Source of the DNA: Bacteriovoracaceae bacterium
GTDB taxonomy: Bacteria > Bdellovibrionota > Bacteriovoracia > Bacteriovoracales > Bacteriovoracaceae
Assembly: GCA_023137315.1 (NCBI GenBank)
Contig: JAGLPP010000071.1
Coordinates: forward strand, 1 to 64,000
Length of the DNA stretch: 64,000 nucleotides
Direction: 5' to 3'
The notes below the pieces were generated by a model that was given only the letters and a program-made list of their open reading frames with translations, was not told the origin of the DNA and did not search any database. The translations under genes were made by a program, and so were the position numbers. Position 1 is the first letter of the stretch, and each line of letters opens with the position of its first letter. Shown here one piece after another: positions 17,391 through 26,982 of the stretch.

Positions 17391-18550
17391 TGCTTAAAAC
17401 GATTATTGTTTTCCTATTCATTTTTCTTTGTTGCCCGGTTTTGCCGGCAAAGGAAATCCATTATCTTGGAAGAAGCCCGCAGGCACTTCTTAGGGGCGAT
17501 GCTTTTACCGCACTTGCCGATGATGAATACACCCTGTTTTACAACCCCGGTGCTCTTGGATCACATCACGGTGTGAGTATTAGCACGTTCAACCCAGATA
17601 TCGGATTGACGAGTGTAATGGATCAGGAGGATCAGGACCGCTTCAAGGATTTTCCGGATAACGATGCGGCCAAGATTGCGGAAAGGGTCATGGGTTTTCC
17701 AATCTATCTTCATGCAGGTATTTTTCCATCAATTAAAATGGAGTCTTTCGGATTGTCCCTTTTTGCGTCACTCAGCAATAGCTTTATTTTAAGAAATGCC
17801 ATCCATCCGGTTCTTTCAATGGAATATCTTTATGATCGCGGTTTTGTCGCAGGTTACGCTCATAGTTTCGGTGATGGTGGGAAAAGGGTTTTTCGTCATC
17901 ACAAATGGCATCGGATTACAGGGCCTCGCACTTCAGTCGGTCTTGCTGTGAAACATATCAACAGAAGTGCATTGGTTGAAGATTTTGATTTTTTTGGTAC
18001 AAAAATCCTAAATGCCATTGCGAATCCAGACAATAATGATTTCTCCAAGATTCGCGATCAGCTTGGCTACGGCGAGGGTGAGGCTTGGGGTGTTGATGCT
18101 GGAACACAAATGATGTATGCAACTCAAAACAGCGATATTTCGATGGGATTTTCCATCATGGACATCGGCGATACACGATATAAACACAGGGGTGGAACCA
18201 AGAAGGTTCCCAAACAGGACATGCGTGTTAACTGGGGAACGGCATTCTCCCAGGATTTTGGTTTCTTTGATTATACATTCTCATTCGATCTTCATCCTTT
18301 GAGTGAGGATATCGATTTTGGAAGAAAAGTGCATTTGGGTTTTGATTTTGGGATTTTAAGCAGCCCGGGAATTCGTGTTCATGCAGGTTGGAATGCCGGA
18401 TATGTCAGCTATGGGGCGACAATTGATCTGTGGATATTCAGACTTACCGCAGGTTTTTATACTGTGGAGCTTGGTACCAAATACAAGGAGCAACCGGGAA
18501 AACGTGGCCTGATTTATCTGAGCTTGTTTAATTTTTCCTTTGAACCTTGA
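17387..18550 (+). CDS. Outer-membrane beta-barrel protein (PorV/UPF0164-like)
   Basis: A 387-aa protein with a signal peptide (cleaved after about residue 20, CPVLPA-KE). The mature start LGRSPQALLRGDAFTALADDEYTLFYNPGALG is the hallmark of the FadL/PorV/UPF0164 group ('G...A..gdA..A..dd..a..yNPAgL'). The remainder is beta-rich with aromatic-girdle patterns and ends in FNFSFEP. It should form a barrel in the outer membrane and is translationally coupled to the upstream lipoprotein. The transported substrate, if any, is unknown. Confidence 0.75.
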   Translation: MMLKTIIVFLFIFLCCPVLPAKEIHYLGRSPQALLRGDAFTALADDEYTLFYNPGALGSHHGVSISTFNPDIGLTSVMDQEDQDRFKDFPDNDAAKIAERVMGFPIYLHAGIFPSIKMESFGLSLFASLSNSFILRNAIHPVLSMEYLYDRGFVAGYAHSFGDGGKRVFRHHKWHRITGPRTSVGLAVKHINRSALVEDFDFFGTKILNAIANPDNNDFSKIRDQLGYGEGEAWGVDAGTQMMYATQNSDISMGFSIMDIGDTRYKHRGGTKKVPKQDMRVNWGTAFSQDFGFFDYTFSFDLHPLSEDIDFGRKVHLGFDFGILSSPGIRVHAGWNAGYVSYGATIDLWIFRLTAGFYTVELGTKYKEQPGKRGLIYLSLFNFSFEP

Positions 18551-18566
18551 TTCAGTAATGTATAAT
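18539..18566 (+). promoter_or_regulatory. Predicted promoter of the PIN-PhoH gene
   Basis: TTTGAA (18539-18544), a 16-base spacer and a perfect TATAAT (18561-18566). Transcription would start near 18573, ahead of the GGAGG at 18586-18590 and the TTG start at 18597. The -35 lies over the stop of the barrel gene. Confidence 0.5.
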
Positions 18567-18596
18567 TATACCTGCATGGAATAATGGAGGTTTTAA

Positions 18597-19907
18597 TTGG
18601 AAAAGTTTTTTGTTCTTGACACAAACGTTCTGTTATTTGATCCAACAGCTATTAACCGGTTTGGAAAAAATACGGTCTTTATTCCACTGATTGTTGTGGA
18701 GGAACTTGATCGTTTCAAAAAAGACCAGAGTGAAAATGGCCGTAACGCCAGGTACTTTTCCAGAATTGTTGATGATCTTAGAAGTCAGGGGCCGCTTTCC
18801 AAGGGAGTATCCCTCCAAAGTGGTGGCAGGCTTATTATCTCCGTTGATATGAAGCTCAAGGGTAAGTACGATAATGTTATTGATTTGAATATTCCCGATA
18901 ACAGGATTCTTTCATCAGCACTTGCCCTCAAGGAAACAGGCAAAAAAGTAACTCTTATCTCAAAAGATATCAATCTAAGATTGAAGGCCGATATTCTTGA
19001 GGTTCCGGCCGAGGATTACGGTCCGACAAATGTGACCATCGATAACCTCTATACAGGAAACAGGATTTATGAGGTTGATATTCAGAAATTAAAGAGCTTC
19101 GAAAAGGAAAGATTTCTGCCACTTTCTGAAAAGGAACATGAGGGAATAGGTCCGAACGAATATCTGATTGTCTGTGAAAAGGGAAATGATCGCCACAGAA
19201 TTTTGGGCAGATTTTCCTTGGATAAAAAGGGAATAGTCCCGCTTATTCCGATCAGGGAAGGTGTGTGGGGAATTTATCCCAAGAACACAGAGCAACAATT
19301 TGCTTTTGATGCTCTTTTGAATGATGAAGTGAAACTTGTAACACTTACCGGAAAGGCCGGAACTGGAAAGACGCTTCTTGCGATTGCGGCCGGTCTTGAA
19401 AAAACAATTAATGAAGAGGTTTTTCATCGTCTTTTGGTTTCCCGTCCGGTGCAGCCGATGGGAAAGGATTTGGGATATCTTCCAGGTGATGTTAATGAAA
19501 AACTGGCACCATGGATGCAGCCTATTTTTGATAATATGGATTTTCTTTTTGGACAACAGCGTGGATTGCATTCGTCCTGGGAGGAGCTTATCAACCAGGG
19601 ACTTCTTCATGTTGAACCTCTGACCTATATCAGGGGAAGAACAATACCAAACCAATATCTTATTATTGATGAAGCTCAGAATCTTTCACCACACGAGGTT
19701 AAAACAATCGTCACAAGGGCCGGAGATGGAACAAAAATTGTTTTAACAGGTGACTGTGAACAGATAGACAGCCCGTATCTTGATTCAGTTAATAATGGCC
19801 TTGCTTATTGTGTGGATTGTCTGAAGGGTGAAAAGCTTGCAGGTCACACCAATCTTAGAGTGGGAGAGAGGTCGGAACTTTCAGAAGTTGCCTCAAAACT
19901 GTTGTAG
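18597..19907 (+). CDS. PIN domain - PhoH ATPase fusion protein (PhoH2/YlaK type)
   Basis: A 436-aa two-domain protein. The N-terminal PIN nuclease domain starts FVLDTNVLLFDP, continues with VVEELDRFKKD and NRILSSAL, and has acidic residues in the expected places. The C-terminal PhoH domain has Walker A GKAGTGKT, LVSRPVQPMGKDLGYLPGD, Walker B LIIDEAQN and VLTGDCEQID. PIN-PhoH proteins couple RNA cleavage to helicase activity. The start is TTG 18597 with GGAGG 6 bases upstream. Its last 15 bases overlap the opposing small gene. Confidence 0.9.
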   Translation: MEKFFVLDTNVLLFDPTAINRFGKNTVFIPLIVVEELDRFKKDQSENGRNARYFSRIVDDLRSQGPLSKGVSLQSGGRLIISVDMKLKGKYDNVIDLNIPDNRILSSALALKETGKKVTLISKDINLRLKADILEVPAEDYGPTNVTIDNLYTGNRIYEVDIQKLKSFEKERFLPLSEKEHEGIGPNEYLIVCEKGNDRHRILGRFSLDKKGIVPLIPIREGVWGIYPKNTEQQFAFDALLNDEVKLVTLTGKAGTGKTLLAIAAGLEKTINEEVFHRLLVSRPVQPMGKDLGYLPGDVNEKLAPWMQPIFDNMDFLFGQQRGLHSSWEELINQGLLHVEPLTYIRGRTIPNQYLIIDEAQNLSPHEVKTIVTRAGDGTKIVLTGDCEQIDSPYLDSVNNGLAYCVDCLKGEKLAGHTNLRVGERSELSEVASKLL

Positions 19908-20198
19908 GTGGTCGCTTAAATTCAGGATATTATTTTCGACAATTTCGGATATTTTTTCGTTCCTTGGAGTGGAGCCAATTCGTAGTTCAAATTCTTTTAA
20001 GATAAGACGTGAGCGAAAAGTCAGCTCTTTGCTTATATTTCCTTTTCTCAGTTCTCTCATGACTTCATTTGATTCAGCAATTAATTCACTGAATGTGAGG
20101 ATCTCAAGATATTCCTTGAAACATTTCTCCTCTGCCGATCGATCGTACATGGTTTTATACCGGTCAAAGGAAATAATGTTGTTGTTTGTGTCGCTCAT
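19893..20198 (-). CDS. Small hypothetical helical protein
   Basis: A 101-aa, charged, mainly helical protein with no signal peptide or Cys pairs. It could be a small regulatory or adaptor protein; no family is recognised. It opposes PIN-PhoH and overlaps its end by 15 bases. A good promoter (TTGAAC-17-TAAATA) and a leader with an inverted repeat lie upstream, which argue for a real gene. The ribosome site before ATG 20198 is poor (GTGGATAAAC). Confidence 0.5.
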   Translation of the reverse strand: MSDTNNNIISFDRYKTMYDRSAEEKCFKEYLEILTFSELIAESNEVMRELRKGNISKELTFRSRLILKEFELRIGSTPRNEKISEIVENNILNLSDHLQQF

Positions 20199-20232
20199 TT
20201 TTTTGTTTATCCACGTTAAAAAAATTTATAAC

Positions 20233-20262
20233 TGATTACCCGGTACTGACCGTTTGTAATCA
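20233..20262 (-). promoter_or_regulatory. Nested inverted repeat in the leader of the small gene
   Basis: An outer 7-bp arm pair (TGATTAC at 20233-20239 with GTAATCA at 20256-20262) encloses an inner hairpin CGGT-actg-ACCG (20241-20252). It lies between the predicted transcription start (near 20270) and the ATG at 20198. It could be an RNA hairpin in the leader or an operator. There is no T tract, so it is not a standard terminator. Confidence 0.45.
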
Positions 20263-20276
20263 ACAACCCATGCGCA

Positions 20277-20305
20277 TATTTACTGAAGCATGTGCATATG
20301 TTCAA
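20277..20305 (-). promoter_or_regulatory. Predicted promoter of the small helical-protein gene
   Basis: Read on the minus strand: TTGAAC (20305-20300), a 17-base spacer and TAAATA (20282-20277). Transcription should start near 20270, giving a leader of about 70 bases. Confidence 0.45.
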
Positions 20306-20371
20306 GAATAAAAAAATAATACACAGTGTAAACGTGAAATTTTTACCACGTTTATGAGTGAGTGCAATGCG

Positions 20372-21130
20372 TCAGGTGTTGCAGGTTGTGTTTTTAACAG
20401 CCTTTTTTTTTAATTTTCTGTAGATGATGAATGCCACTATGAAAATGGTGAAAACACTAAAGATAATAATGTTTAATTTCTTTACATATTCAATCATGGA
20501 CGGGCCGATATGGTAGTAAAGGCTGAAAAAAGTGACGGATGATACGGTGCATGCAACCAAGTCAGATCCCATGAATTTTGGAATGGAGACTTTACTTACA
20601 CCGCAGGTTATAAAGATTCCGTTTCGAACACCAAATGGGATAAAACGTCCTACAATCAGGGCAATAATGCCGTATTTATGCATATAGTGTCGGATTTTTT
20701 CCGTTCTTCTTTGATCGAATAGTTTGATTAAAAAATGTTTAATGAAGATTTTCAATTCATGCAGAAAAATAATTGCGGCAATGAGCAAGTCTGCAAGTAT
20801 TTCCCCGATCAACGGATGATTTTGAAGTTTTTCCTTTATCTGCTGTCTTTTCTCCCAGTGTATTTGTTCTGGTGGGGAGAGTATCATTGGACCGAAAAAT
20901 CGCCCCATTGAATAGGCAATTATATCGCTGAGGTAGGCACCCATGAAAACTCCAGCAAATAGCACAATTGTGTGGTCAGGATATTTTGCTGCAAGATTGG
21001 CGGAAATAAAGAGCATGATATCTTCAGAAACCGGAAGGTTTAATCCTGCCAGTAGCAAAAGCCCAAAAATGATAAATGGTGCATATTGGACGTTTTGTTG
21101 AATATAAAGAGTGATTTGATCAAGTGTCAT
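20372..21130 (-). CDS. DedA-family inner-membrane protein
   Basis: A 252-aa polytopic membrane protein with about five hydrophobic segments. It shows DedA signatures: LNLPVSEDIMLFISANLAA, AGVFMGAYLSDIIAYSMGRFFG, and HKYGIIALIVGRFIPFGVRNGIFITCGV (DedA: F.kyG....v.RFiPg.R....l.aG). DedA proteins are half-transporter-like; some flip polyprenyl phosphates or phosphatidylethanolamine. The Arg of RFIPFGVR is present. A DedA flippase would fit the polyprenyl-dependent glycan genes further on, but no linkage is visible. It stands alone on the minus strand. Confidence 0.8.
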   Translation of the reverse strand: MTLDQITLYIQQNVQYAPFIIFGLLLLAGLNLPVSEDIMLFISANLAAKYPDHTIVLFAGVFMGAYLSDIIAYSMGRFFGPMILSPPEQIHWEKRQQIKEKLQNHPLIGEILADLLIAAIIFLHELKIFIKHFLIKLFDQRRTEKIRHYMHKYGIIALIVGRFIPFGVRNGIFITCGVSKVSIPKFMGSDLVACTVSSVTFFSLYYHIGPSMIEYVKKLNIIIFSVFTIFIVAFIIYRKLKKKAVKNTTCNT

Positions 21131-21267
21131 TTTTTATTTTGTCCCGAACCTTACAGTAGGTAAATTTCTTTTTATTAAGATATCAAAAGTCACATGGTAC
21201 CTAAAGTAATTCTTAGTATTTGACGAAAAGTTTAATACTTGAAATTGATAACCAAAAGGGAGTTTTG

Positions 21268-21882
21268 ATGAAGGAAATTATGAATTATATTCCTAATCCG
21301 ATTGTTATTGAGCAAACAGCGCGAGGAGAACGCCAATATGACATTTATTCAAGACTTCTTTTGGATAGAATTGTCTTTTTGGGTACTCAGATCAATGATG
21401 TTGTGGCCAATTTGATTGTGGCGCAGATGCTTTTTTTGGAGCAGGATGATGCGGAGGCACCAGTCAATTTTTATATAAATAGTCCTGGCGGAAGTGTTTA
21501 CGCTGGATTGGCAATTTATGACACAATGAATCTGATTACTTGTCCCGTATATACATATTGTGTGGGTTTGGCGGCGTCAATGGGGTCACTTCTTCTATGT
21601 GCCGGAACAGAAGGCTTTAGGCACGCTCTTCCACATAGTCGGATCATGCTTCATCAACCCATGGGTGGAGCTGGAGGACAGTGTTCAGATATTCGGATTC
21701 AGGCCAATGAAATCCTGGATTTAAAGGGTCAGCTAAACAATATTTATGCAAAACATAGTGGTAAGGCCCTTGCTGAGGTGTCCAAAATCACAGATAGGGA
21801 TAATTACATGTCGCCGACAGATGCAAAGAATTTTGGTCTCATTGATTCCATTCTTGAAAAAAAGAAACAAACTGACAGTTAG
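21268..21882 (+). CDS. clpP: ATP-dependent Clp protease proteolytic subunit ClpP
   Basis: A 204-aa serine peptidase that forms the proteolytic chamber used by ClpX/ClpA. The catalytic triad is visible: Ser104 in GLAASMGS, His129 in IMLHQPMGG, and Asp in the DRDNYMSP segment. The usual [25 protein letters not shown]-terminus and [17 protein letters not shown] are present. ATG 21268 has AAGGGAG 5 bases upstream; the frame is open from TTG 21220. It is followed by clpX 84 bases later and then lon. The short length without a propeptide is normal. Confidence 0.97.
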   Translation: MKEIMNYIPNPIVIEQTARGERQYDIYSRLLLDRIVFLGTQINDVVANLIVAQMLFLEQDDAEAPVNFYINSPGGSVYAGLAIYDTMNLITCPVYTYCVGLAASMGSLLLCAGTEGFRHALPHSRIMLHQPMGGAGGQCSDIRIQANEILDLKGQLNNIYAKHSGKALAEVSKITDRDNYMSPTDAKNFGLIDSILEKKKQTDS

Positions 21883-21912
21883 TGGATGAGACTTTGTTCT
21901 AAAGTGATATCT

Positions 21913-21941
21913 TTGACAGACCGATAAGAAATTGATTTTAT
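21913..21941 (+). promoter_or_regulatory. Predicted promoter of clpX
   Basis: A consensus TTGACA (21913-21918), a 17-base spacer and TTTTAT (21936-21941). It would let clpX be transcribed independently of clpP, with a start near 21948 and the ATG at 21967. Confidence 0.5.
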
Positions 21942-21966
21942 ACGTTTCTTAAAATAAGGATTAACA

Positions 21967-23283
21967 ATGGTGCGTGATAAAAATTTTGGAACGACTCTTC
22001 ATTGCAATTTTTGCGGAAAATCACAGAAAGAGGTCAGCAAACTTATTGCAGGGCCCGGAGTTTATATATGTGATGAGTGTGTGGAATTATGTAATGATAT
22101 TATTTTTGAAGATCAGTCGAAATCAACTTCGAAGGTTGCCTTGGACAAGGTTCCAAAGCCCTATGAAATCAAAGTTCATCTGGATCAATATGTTATCGGT
22201 CAGGAGCGTGCAAAGAAAATTATTTCAGTTGCTGTTCACAACCATTATAAAAGAATTTCGCATCAACAGTATGTCAATGGTAGAAAAAACAAGGTGGATG
22301 AGGTTGAACTTCAAAAGTCAAACATCCTTCTTGCCGGACCGACAGGTAGCGGGAAGACTCTTTTGGCACAATCTCTTGCAAAGTTTTTAAATGTTCCATT
22401 TGCCATTGCAGATGCGACTTCTCTGACAGAGGCAGGCTATGTTGGAGAGGATGTTGAAAATATTATTCTCTCTCTGTTACAAAACTGTGATTATGATATT
22501 GAAAGAGCGGAGAGGGGAATTATTTATATTGATGAAATTGATAAGGTTGCCCGTAAAACAGAGAATCCATCCATCACTCGTGATGTGTCTGGAGAAGGTG
22601 TCCAGCAAGCACTCTTGAAGATTGTAGAGGGAACGATTGCTTCTGTTCCTCCAAAGGGTGGAAGAAAACATCCACAACAGGAATTTTTACAGGTCAATAC
22701 ACGTAATATTCTTTTTGTTTGTGCAGGTGCATTTGGTGGTCTGGATAAGATTATCGAAAAAAGGCTTACCAAAAGACCAATGGGGTTGGTTTCAGAAAAG
22801 AAAACGGCCGAGAAATCAATCGTTGAAAAGCTTGGAGGAATTGAGCCTGAGGATCTTTACAGGTTTGGACTTATTCCTGAATTTGTCGGGAGACTTCCAG
22901 TAAATGCCATGCTCGAAGAACTTGATGAAGAGGCTTTGGTTCAAATTTTAACAAAGCCTAGAAACGCCATTACCAAACAATACTCAAAACTTTTTGAGTA
23001 TGATGGAATTGAGCTTGAATTTCATGAGGATGCTCTCATAGAGGTTGCTAAAATTGCCATTGAAAAGAAAACCGGGGCCAGGGGGCTTCGTGCAATTCTT
23101 GAACAGACAATGCTTGATGTGATGTATGATATTCCTTCCAACGAGAAGATTAACAAGGTTATTGTTACCTATGATTCTATTATTGGAAAAGGAAGGCCAT
23201 TGTTGCAAGAAGGTCCACGCAATATGCCACAGTCAGTAAAAGCAGATGTTAAGGAAAAAAATGGTATAGAAAATGCTTCGTAG
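21967..23283 (+). CDS. clpX: ATP-dependent Clp protease ATP-binding subunit ClpX
   Basis: A 438-aa AAA+ unfoldase. The N-terminal zinc-binding domain has CNFCGKS...CDECVELC. The AAA module contains Walker [13 protein letters not shown], Walker B-like [10 protein letters not shown], the pore loop GYVGED, sensor [11 protein letters not shown] and [14 protein letters not shown]. It unfolds substrates for ClpP. The ClpP-docking loop reads RPMGLVSE where E. coli has IGFGAE: an M-G-L version of the [LIVM]-G-[FL] tripeptide. The ATG at 21967 follows AAGGA. It is followed by a strong terminator. Confidence 0.97.
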   Translation: MVRDKNFGTTLHCNFCGKSQKEVSKLIAGPGVYICDECVELCNDIIFEDQSKSTSKVALDKVPKPYEIKVHLDQYVIGQERAKKIISVAVHNHYKRISHQQYVNGRKNKVDEVELQKSNILLAGPTGSGKTLLAQSLAKFLNVPFAIADATSLTEAGYVGEDVENIILSLLQNCDYDIERAERGIIYIDEIDKVARKTENPSITRDVSGEGVQQALLKIVEGTIASVPPKGGRKHPQQEFLQVNTRNILFVCAGAFGGLDKIIEKRLTKRPMGLVSEKKTAEKSIVEKLGGIEPEDLYRFGLIPEFVGRLPVNAMLEELDEEALVQILTKPRNAITKQYSKLFEYDGIELEFHEDALIEVAKIAIEKKTGARGLRAILEQTMLDVMYDIPSNEKINKVIVTYDSIIGKGRPLLQEGPRNMPQSVKADVKEKNGIENAS

Positions 23284-23360
23284 CGTTTATTTGTGACCCT
23301 GTTATAACGCTTCAAGTAAAGAGTAACAGACTGAAAAGACAGAAAAAATATTTTAAATAA

Positions 23361-23397
23361 AAAAAGCTTAGGAAATAATCTCCTAGGCTTTTTTTTT
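23361..23397 (+). terminator. Rho-independent terminator after clpX
   Basis: A stem of about ten pairs (AAGCTTAGGA with TCCTAGGCTT, one G-U pair) closes around a short loop (AATAATC) and is followed by a run of nine T. It separates clpX from lon. Confidence 0.9.
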
Positions 23398-23424
23398 GAT
23401 CGAAGTCTGAATTTAAGTCATAAT
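23396..23424 (+). promoter_or_regulatory. Predicted promoter of lon
   Basis: TTGATC (23396-23401), a 17-base spacer and CATAAT (23419-23424), directly after the clpX terminator. It gives a leader of about 75 bases before the lon ATG at 23506. No CIRCE or similar heat-shock operator was seen. Confidence 0.5.
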
Positions 23425-23505
23425 TATATTAAAGGAACCTCTTGGAAAAGGATTTTCAGAATGAAGACCTTAAGGGTTCCGATCAGGCTTGGTACAGGAG
23501 GTTAC

Positions 23506-25917
23506 ATGCCGGATAACAAAGACACGATTTTCAAGCTCCCATTATTGCCACTTAGAGACGTTATTATTTTTCCACACATGGTTATTCCGCTGTTTGTTGG
23601 AAGGGAAAAGTCTATTGCTGCGTTGGAAGAGGCGGTAAAGAAAAACAATGAACTTTTTCTTGTTACCCAGAGGGATGCCAGTATCCTGAATCCTGAAAGC
23701 AAGGATGTTTACAATGTGGGAACAGTTGTAAATGTTATTCAGATGCTCCGTCTTCCGGATAACACTGTAAAGGTTCTTATCGAGGGAAAATTTCGTGCTA
23801 AAATTATGGAATTCGAGGACTCTGATCGCGGCTACATTGCGACAGTTGAACAATGTCAGTCGCAAATTTCAAGCGGTATAAACCTTGAGGCCGTAACAAG
23901 AAGTATCAAGAATACTTTTGAGCAATATGTGAAAATCAACAAGAGAATTCCACCGGAACTTCTCATGAGTATTTCATCCATAAATGATCCATCTCGTCTG
24001 GCAGACATAATCGTTGCCCATCTTGCAATGAAAATTGCGGAGAAACAGGAAATTCTCGAAGCTGTTGAGTTGGAGGATCGTCTTCATAAACTTCTTGAGA
24101 AAATGCAGGGAGAGATTGAGATTATCAATGTTGAAAAGAAGATTAGAAATCAGGTCAAGAGCCAGATGGAAAAATCACAGAAGGAATATTATTTGAATGA
24201 GCAGATGAATGCCATTCAGAAGGAGTTGGGACAGAAAGACGATGCCAGAAGTGAGATTCAGGAAATGGAAGACAAGCTGGCCGCCAAGTTGATGCCTGAA
24301 GAGGCACGTGAAAAAGTTAGAAAGGAGATTGGAAAGTTGAAGTCCATGTCGCCAATGTCTGCCGAGTCAGCCGTGGTGAGAAATTATGTGGATTGGATGG
24401 TCACTCTTCCATGGGATGAAGTTACAAAAGATGATAATTCGGTCAACCATTGCCGTGGAGTTCTTGACAGGGATCATTACGGTCTTAATGACGTAAAAGA
24501 CAGAATAGTGGAATATCTCGCAGTAAGAAATCTTCTTGAAGAAGGAGAAGGCAAGGGAACCATTCTTTGTCTGGTTGGTCCTCCCGGTGTTGGAAAAACA
24601 TCTGTTGGACGTTCTCTGGCCGAGGCACTTGGAAGAAATTTTGCGAGGATTTCTCTGGGTGGTGTAAGAGATGAAGCGGAAATCAGGGGGCATCGGAGAA
24701 CATATGTTGGTGCCATGCCTGGTAAGATTATAAATGCCATCAAGCGTGCGAAGTCATCAAATCCACTGATTCTTCTTGATGAAATTGATAAAATGTCCAG
24801 TGACTTCAGAGGAGATCCGGCCTCTGCAATGCTTGAAGTTTTAGACCCTGAACAAAATAAAAACTTTGTGGATCATTACATTGAGGTGGAATATGACCTC
24901 TCCAGGGTTATGTTCATTATGACGGCAAATGATATTCACAGAATTCCGTCCCCTCTCAAGGACAGGATGGAGATTATCACACTTCCAGGATATACGCCGT
25001 ACGAAAAGCTTCAGATTGGTAAGAACTATTTACTAAGAAAAGCTGTTTTGAACAATGGTCTTAAGAAATTTGGTTTTAAGATGAACGACAAGGCCATTAC
25101 CGGAATAATCAAGGGATATACAAAGGAAGCTGGTGTCAGGGAGTTGGAGCGGCTGATGAATACCGTCGCCAGAAAAATTGCCACTGATATCGTGACCAAG
25201 GAGATTGCCGAGGGCAGGGAATATAAGATTATTCCAAAGCATTTAAAGAAATATCTCGGGCCTTCCAAGTTTGAAGACAAGGATATTGAGGATGAGGCGC
25301 AAGTAGGTCTTGTTAATGGACTTGCATGGACATCTGTCGGAGGGGAGCTTCTTCATATTGAAGTTGTGACTTTTCCGGGAAAAGGAAATCTTTCCATAAC
25401 TGGAAAGCTTGGAGAGGTAATGCAGGAATCTGCCAAGGCAGCTCTTTCATATGTTCGTTCCATAAGCGATCGTCTTGGAGTGGATCCAAAATGGTATGCA
25501 GAGCATGACATTCACATTCATGTTCCTGAAGGTGCAACTCCGAAGGATGGACCAAGTGCCGGTGTTACAATAGTGACTGCGTTGACTTCTGCAATTACAG
25601 GACTCAAGGTTTATCCTGATGTGGCGATGACTGGAGAGGTTACTGTGAGAGGACGTGTTCTTCCAATTGGAGGTCTCAAGGAAAAACTTCTGGCCGCCAG
25701 GCAAGCGGGTGTGAAGACTGTTCTTATTCCAAAGAAGAATGTAAAAGACCTTATTGAAATTCCAGTGGAGATAAAATCAGGTATTGAAATTCATGCATGT
25801 TCTGATGCAGAGGAAGTTTTGAAGCATTCGCTCTGTCTTTCTCAATCGGAACAATTCATGAAGGTTGTCGGGCTAAAGGTACTCGATTCTGATGAGGATG
25901 TTGAGGTGGCAAACTAA
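23506..25917 (+). CDS. lon: ATP-dependent protease Lon
   Basis: An 803-aa LonA protease: an N-terminal substrate-binding domain (about residues 10-200) starting LPLLPLRDVIIFPHMVIPLFVGR, a coiled segment, and the AAA module with Walker A GPPGVGKTSVGRSLAEALGR and Walker B LILLDEIDKM. The protease domain has the Ser-Lys dyad at Ser684 (DGPSAG) and Lys727 (GGLKEKLLAA). It degrades misfolded and regulatory proteins. ATG 23506 is supported by a perfect AGGAGG 4 bases upstream; the frame is open from 23461. It ends immediately before the stop of the convergent gene. Confidence 0.97.
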   Translation: MPDNKDTIFKLPLLPLRDVIIFPHMVIPLFVGREKSIAALEEAVKKNNELFLVTQRDASILNPESKDVYNVGTVVNVIQMLRLPDNTVKVLIEGKFRAKIMEFEDSDRGYIATVEQCQSQISSGINLEAVTRSIKNTFEQYVKINKRIPPELLMSISSINDPSRLADIIVAHLAMKIAEKQEILEAVELEDRLHKLLEKMQGEIEIINVEKKIRNQVKSQMEKSQKEYYLNEQMNAIQKELGQKDDARSEIQEMEDKLAAKLMPEEAREKVRKEIGKLKSMSPMSAESAVVRNYVDWMVTLPWDEVTKDDNSVNHCRGVLDRDHYGLNDVKDRIVEYLAVRNLLEEGEGKGTILCLVGPPGVGKTSVGRSLAEALGRNFARISLGGVRDEAEIRGHRRTYVGAMPGKIINAIKRAKSSNPLILLDEIDKMSSDFRGDPASAMLEVLDPEQNKNFVDHYIEVEYDLSRVMFIMTANDIHRIPSPLKDRMEIITLPGYTPYEKLQIGKNYLLRKAVLNNGLKKFGFKMNDKAITGIIKGYTKEAGVRELERLMNTVARKIATDIVTKEIAEGREYKIIPKHLKKYLGPSKFEDKDIEDEAQVGLVNGLAWTSVGGELLHIEVVTFPGKGNLSITGKLGEVMQESAKAALSYVRSISDRLGVDPKWYAEHDIHIHVPEGATPKDGPSAGVTIVTALTSAITGLKVYPDVAMTGEVTVRGRVLPIGGLKEKLLAARQAGVKTVLIPKKNVKDLIEIPVEIKSGIEIHACSDAEEVLKHSLCLSQSEQFMKVVGLKVLDSDEDVEVAN

Positions 25918-26982
25918 TTACAGTGTTTTGTTTTGTGCCACAAAAAGTCCAAGGTCAGAGGCAAAGCTTTTCAAATTGGAATGAATTGAATTGAAGTGGA
26001 CGTCTGTTTTTTTAGCGGTGTTACTTTCTTTTGTGAATTTCAGTTTGTTAAAGACGGCGATTTTTGATTCTATCTCGTTTCTGATGGAGTGGTAATCTTC
26101 TGGAAATGAATCGGTAATTCGATATTTGTGATATACAGATTCAGATACAATGGTTACTTTGTCCGGAGTATCCTGATTGGTTTTTGAATTTCCGTCATAC
26201 CTAAACGGGAGAGCACCTCTTGATAACAGCCCATGAACAATAAAACTTCCAGAATAGAGAACTTTTGATTCGTTCAAATCAAGAAAGACTGTTCGTTTGA
26301 AGTTTCGATCTTCAATATCTTTCCAGTTGATATATTCTATTTTTGTTCCCAGTATCTTCACTAACTTCGCTACATATTTAAAAAAGTATCCATCATGGTC
26401 TTTGTAATTTGGGTTATAGCAAGAAAGACATTTTATGGACATATGTTCAAGCTTTTTCCCGTATTTTGCTTTTATTTCATTTAAAATCTCTTCCAGATAC
26501 CGTTCAGATGCCTGAAATTTGTCCATTACACCTGTTAATATTATTTCATCAGGATTATTACAAACTTCATTTGAATGGAAATTTAAATGGGTTGAATAGA
26601 TGGCGACTTGTTTTTTCCATTCTTTTGGAACGAAATAAGCCAAATCCCTGTTAATAATGAAAGTTGTTTTAATTGTTCCGGGGACAGGATGTAATCGAAA
26701 AAAATTCATCAGGGAGAAAGATCCATCCCTTATAAGTACAAAGGAAACAGAGTTTAGGAGGTCGACATCTTTCATGGACAAAAGAAATACGGTACGCAGT
26801 TTTGAATGGTAATGGTTTGTGTGTGGATTTATTCGATGCAATTCATCTTGAACTGATGATTTCATCATGTCCCATGGTTGCATGTTCCAAGGCCGTATGT
26901 TGCTACTCAATGATTTTTTTTCCTCTTTTTTTTCGAAAAGATATTTTTTAATTAGTTGGTGAATATTCTCTTTACTTCTCAT
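25918..26982 (-). CDS. Hypothetical protein coupled to a glycosyltransferase
   Basis: A 354-aa soluble protein of unrecognised family, first gene of the accessory island. It contains CLSCYNPN near the middle, a mixed alpha/beta composition and no signal peptide. The frame is open to 27141, but ATG 26982 is chosen: AGGAG lies 7 bases upstream and the gene then overlaps the preceding GT4 gene by only 11 bases, implying translational coupling. Its partner genes (GT4, carbamoyltransferase) suggest a role in the same glycan pathway. Confidence 0.65.
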   Translation of the reverse strand: MRSKENIHQLIKKYLFEKKEEKKSLSSNIRPWNMQPWDMMKSSVQDELHRINPHTNHYHSKLRTVFLLSMKDVDLLNSVSFVLIRDGSFSLMNFFRLHPVPGTIKTTFIINRDLAYFVPKEWKKQVAIYSTHLNFHSNEVCNNPDEIILTGVMDKFQASERYLEEILNEIKAKYGKKLEHMSIKCLSCYNPNYKDHDGYFFKYVAKLVKILGTKIEYINWKDIEDRNFKRTVFLDLNESKVLYSGSFIVHGLLSRGALPFRYDGNSKTNQDTPDKVTIVSESVYHKYRITDSFPEDYHSIRNEIESKIAVFNKLKFTKESNTAKKTDVHFNSIHSNLKSFASDLGLFVAQNKTL

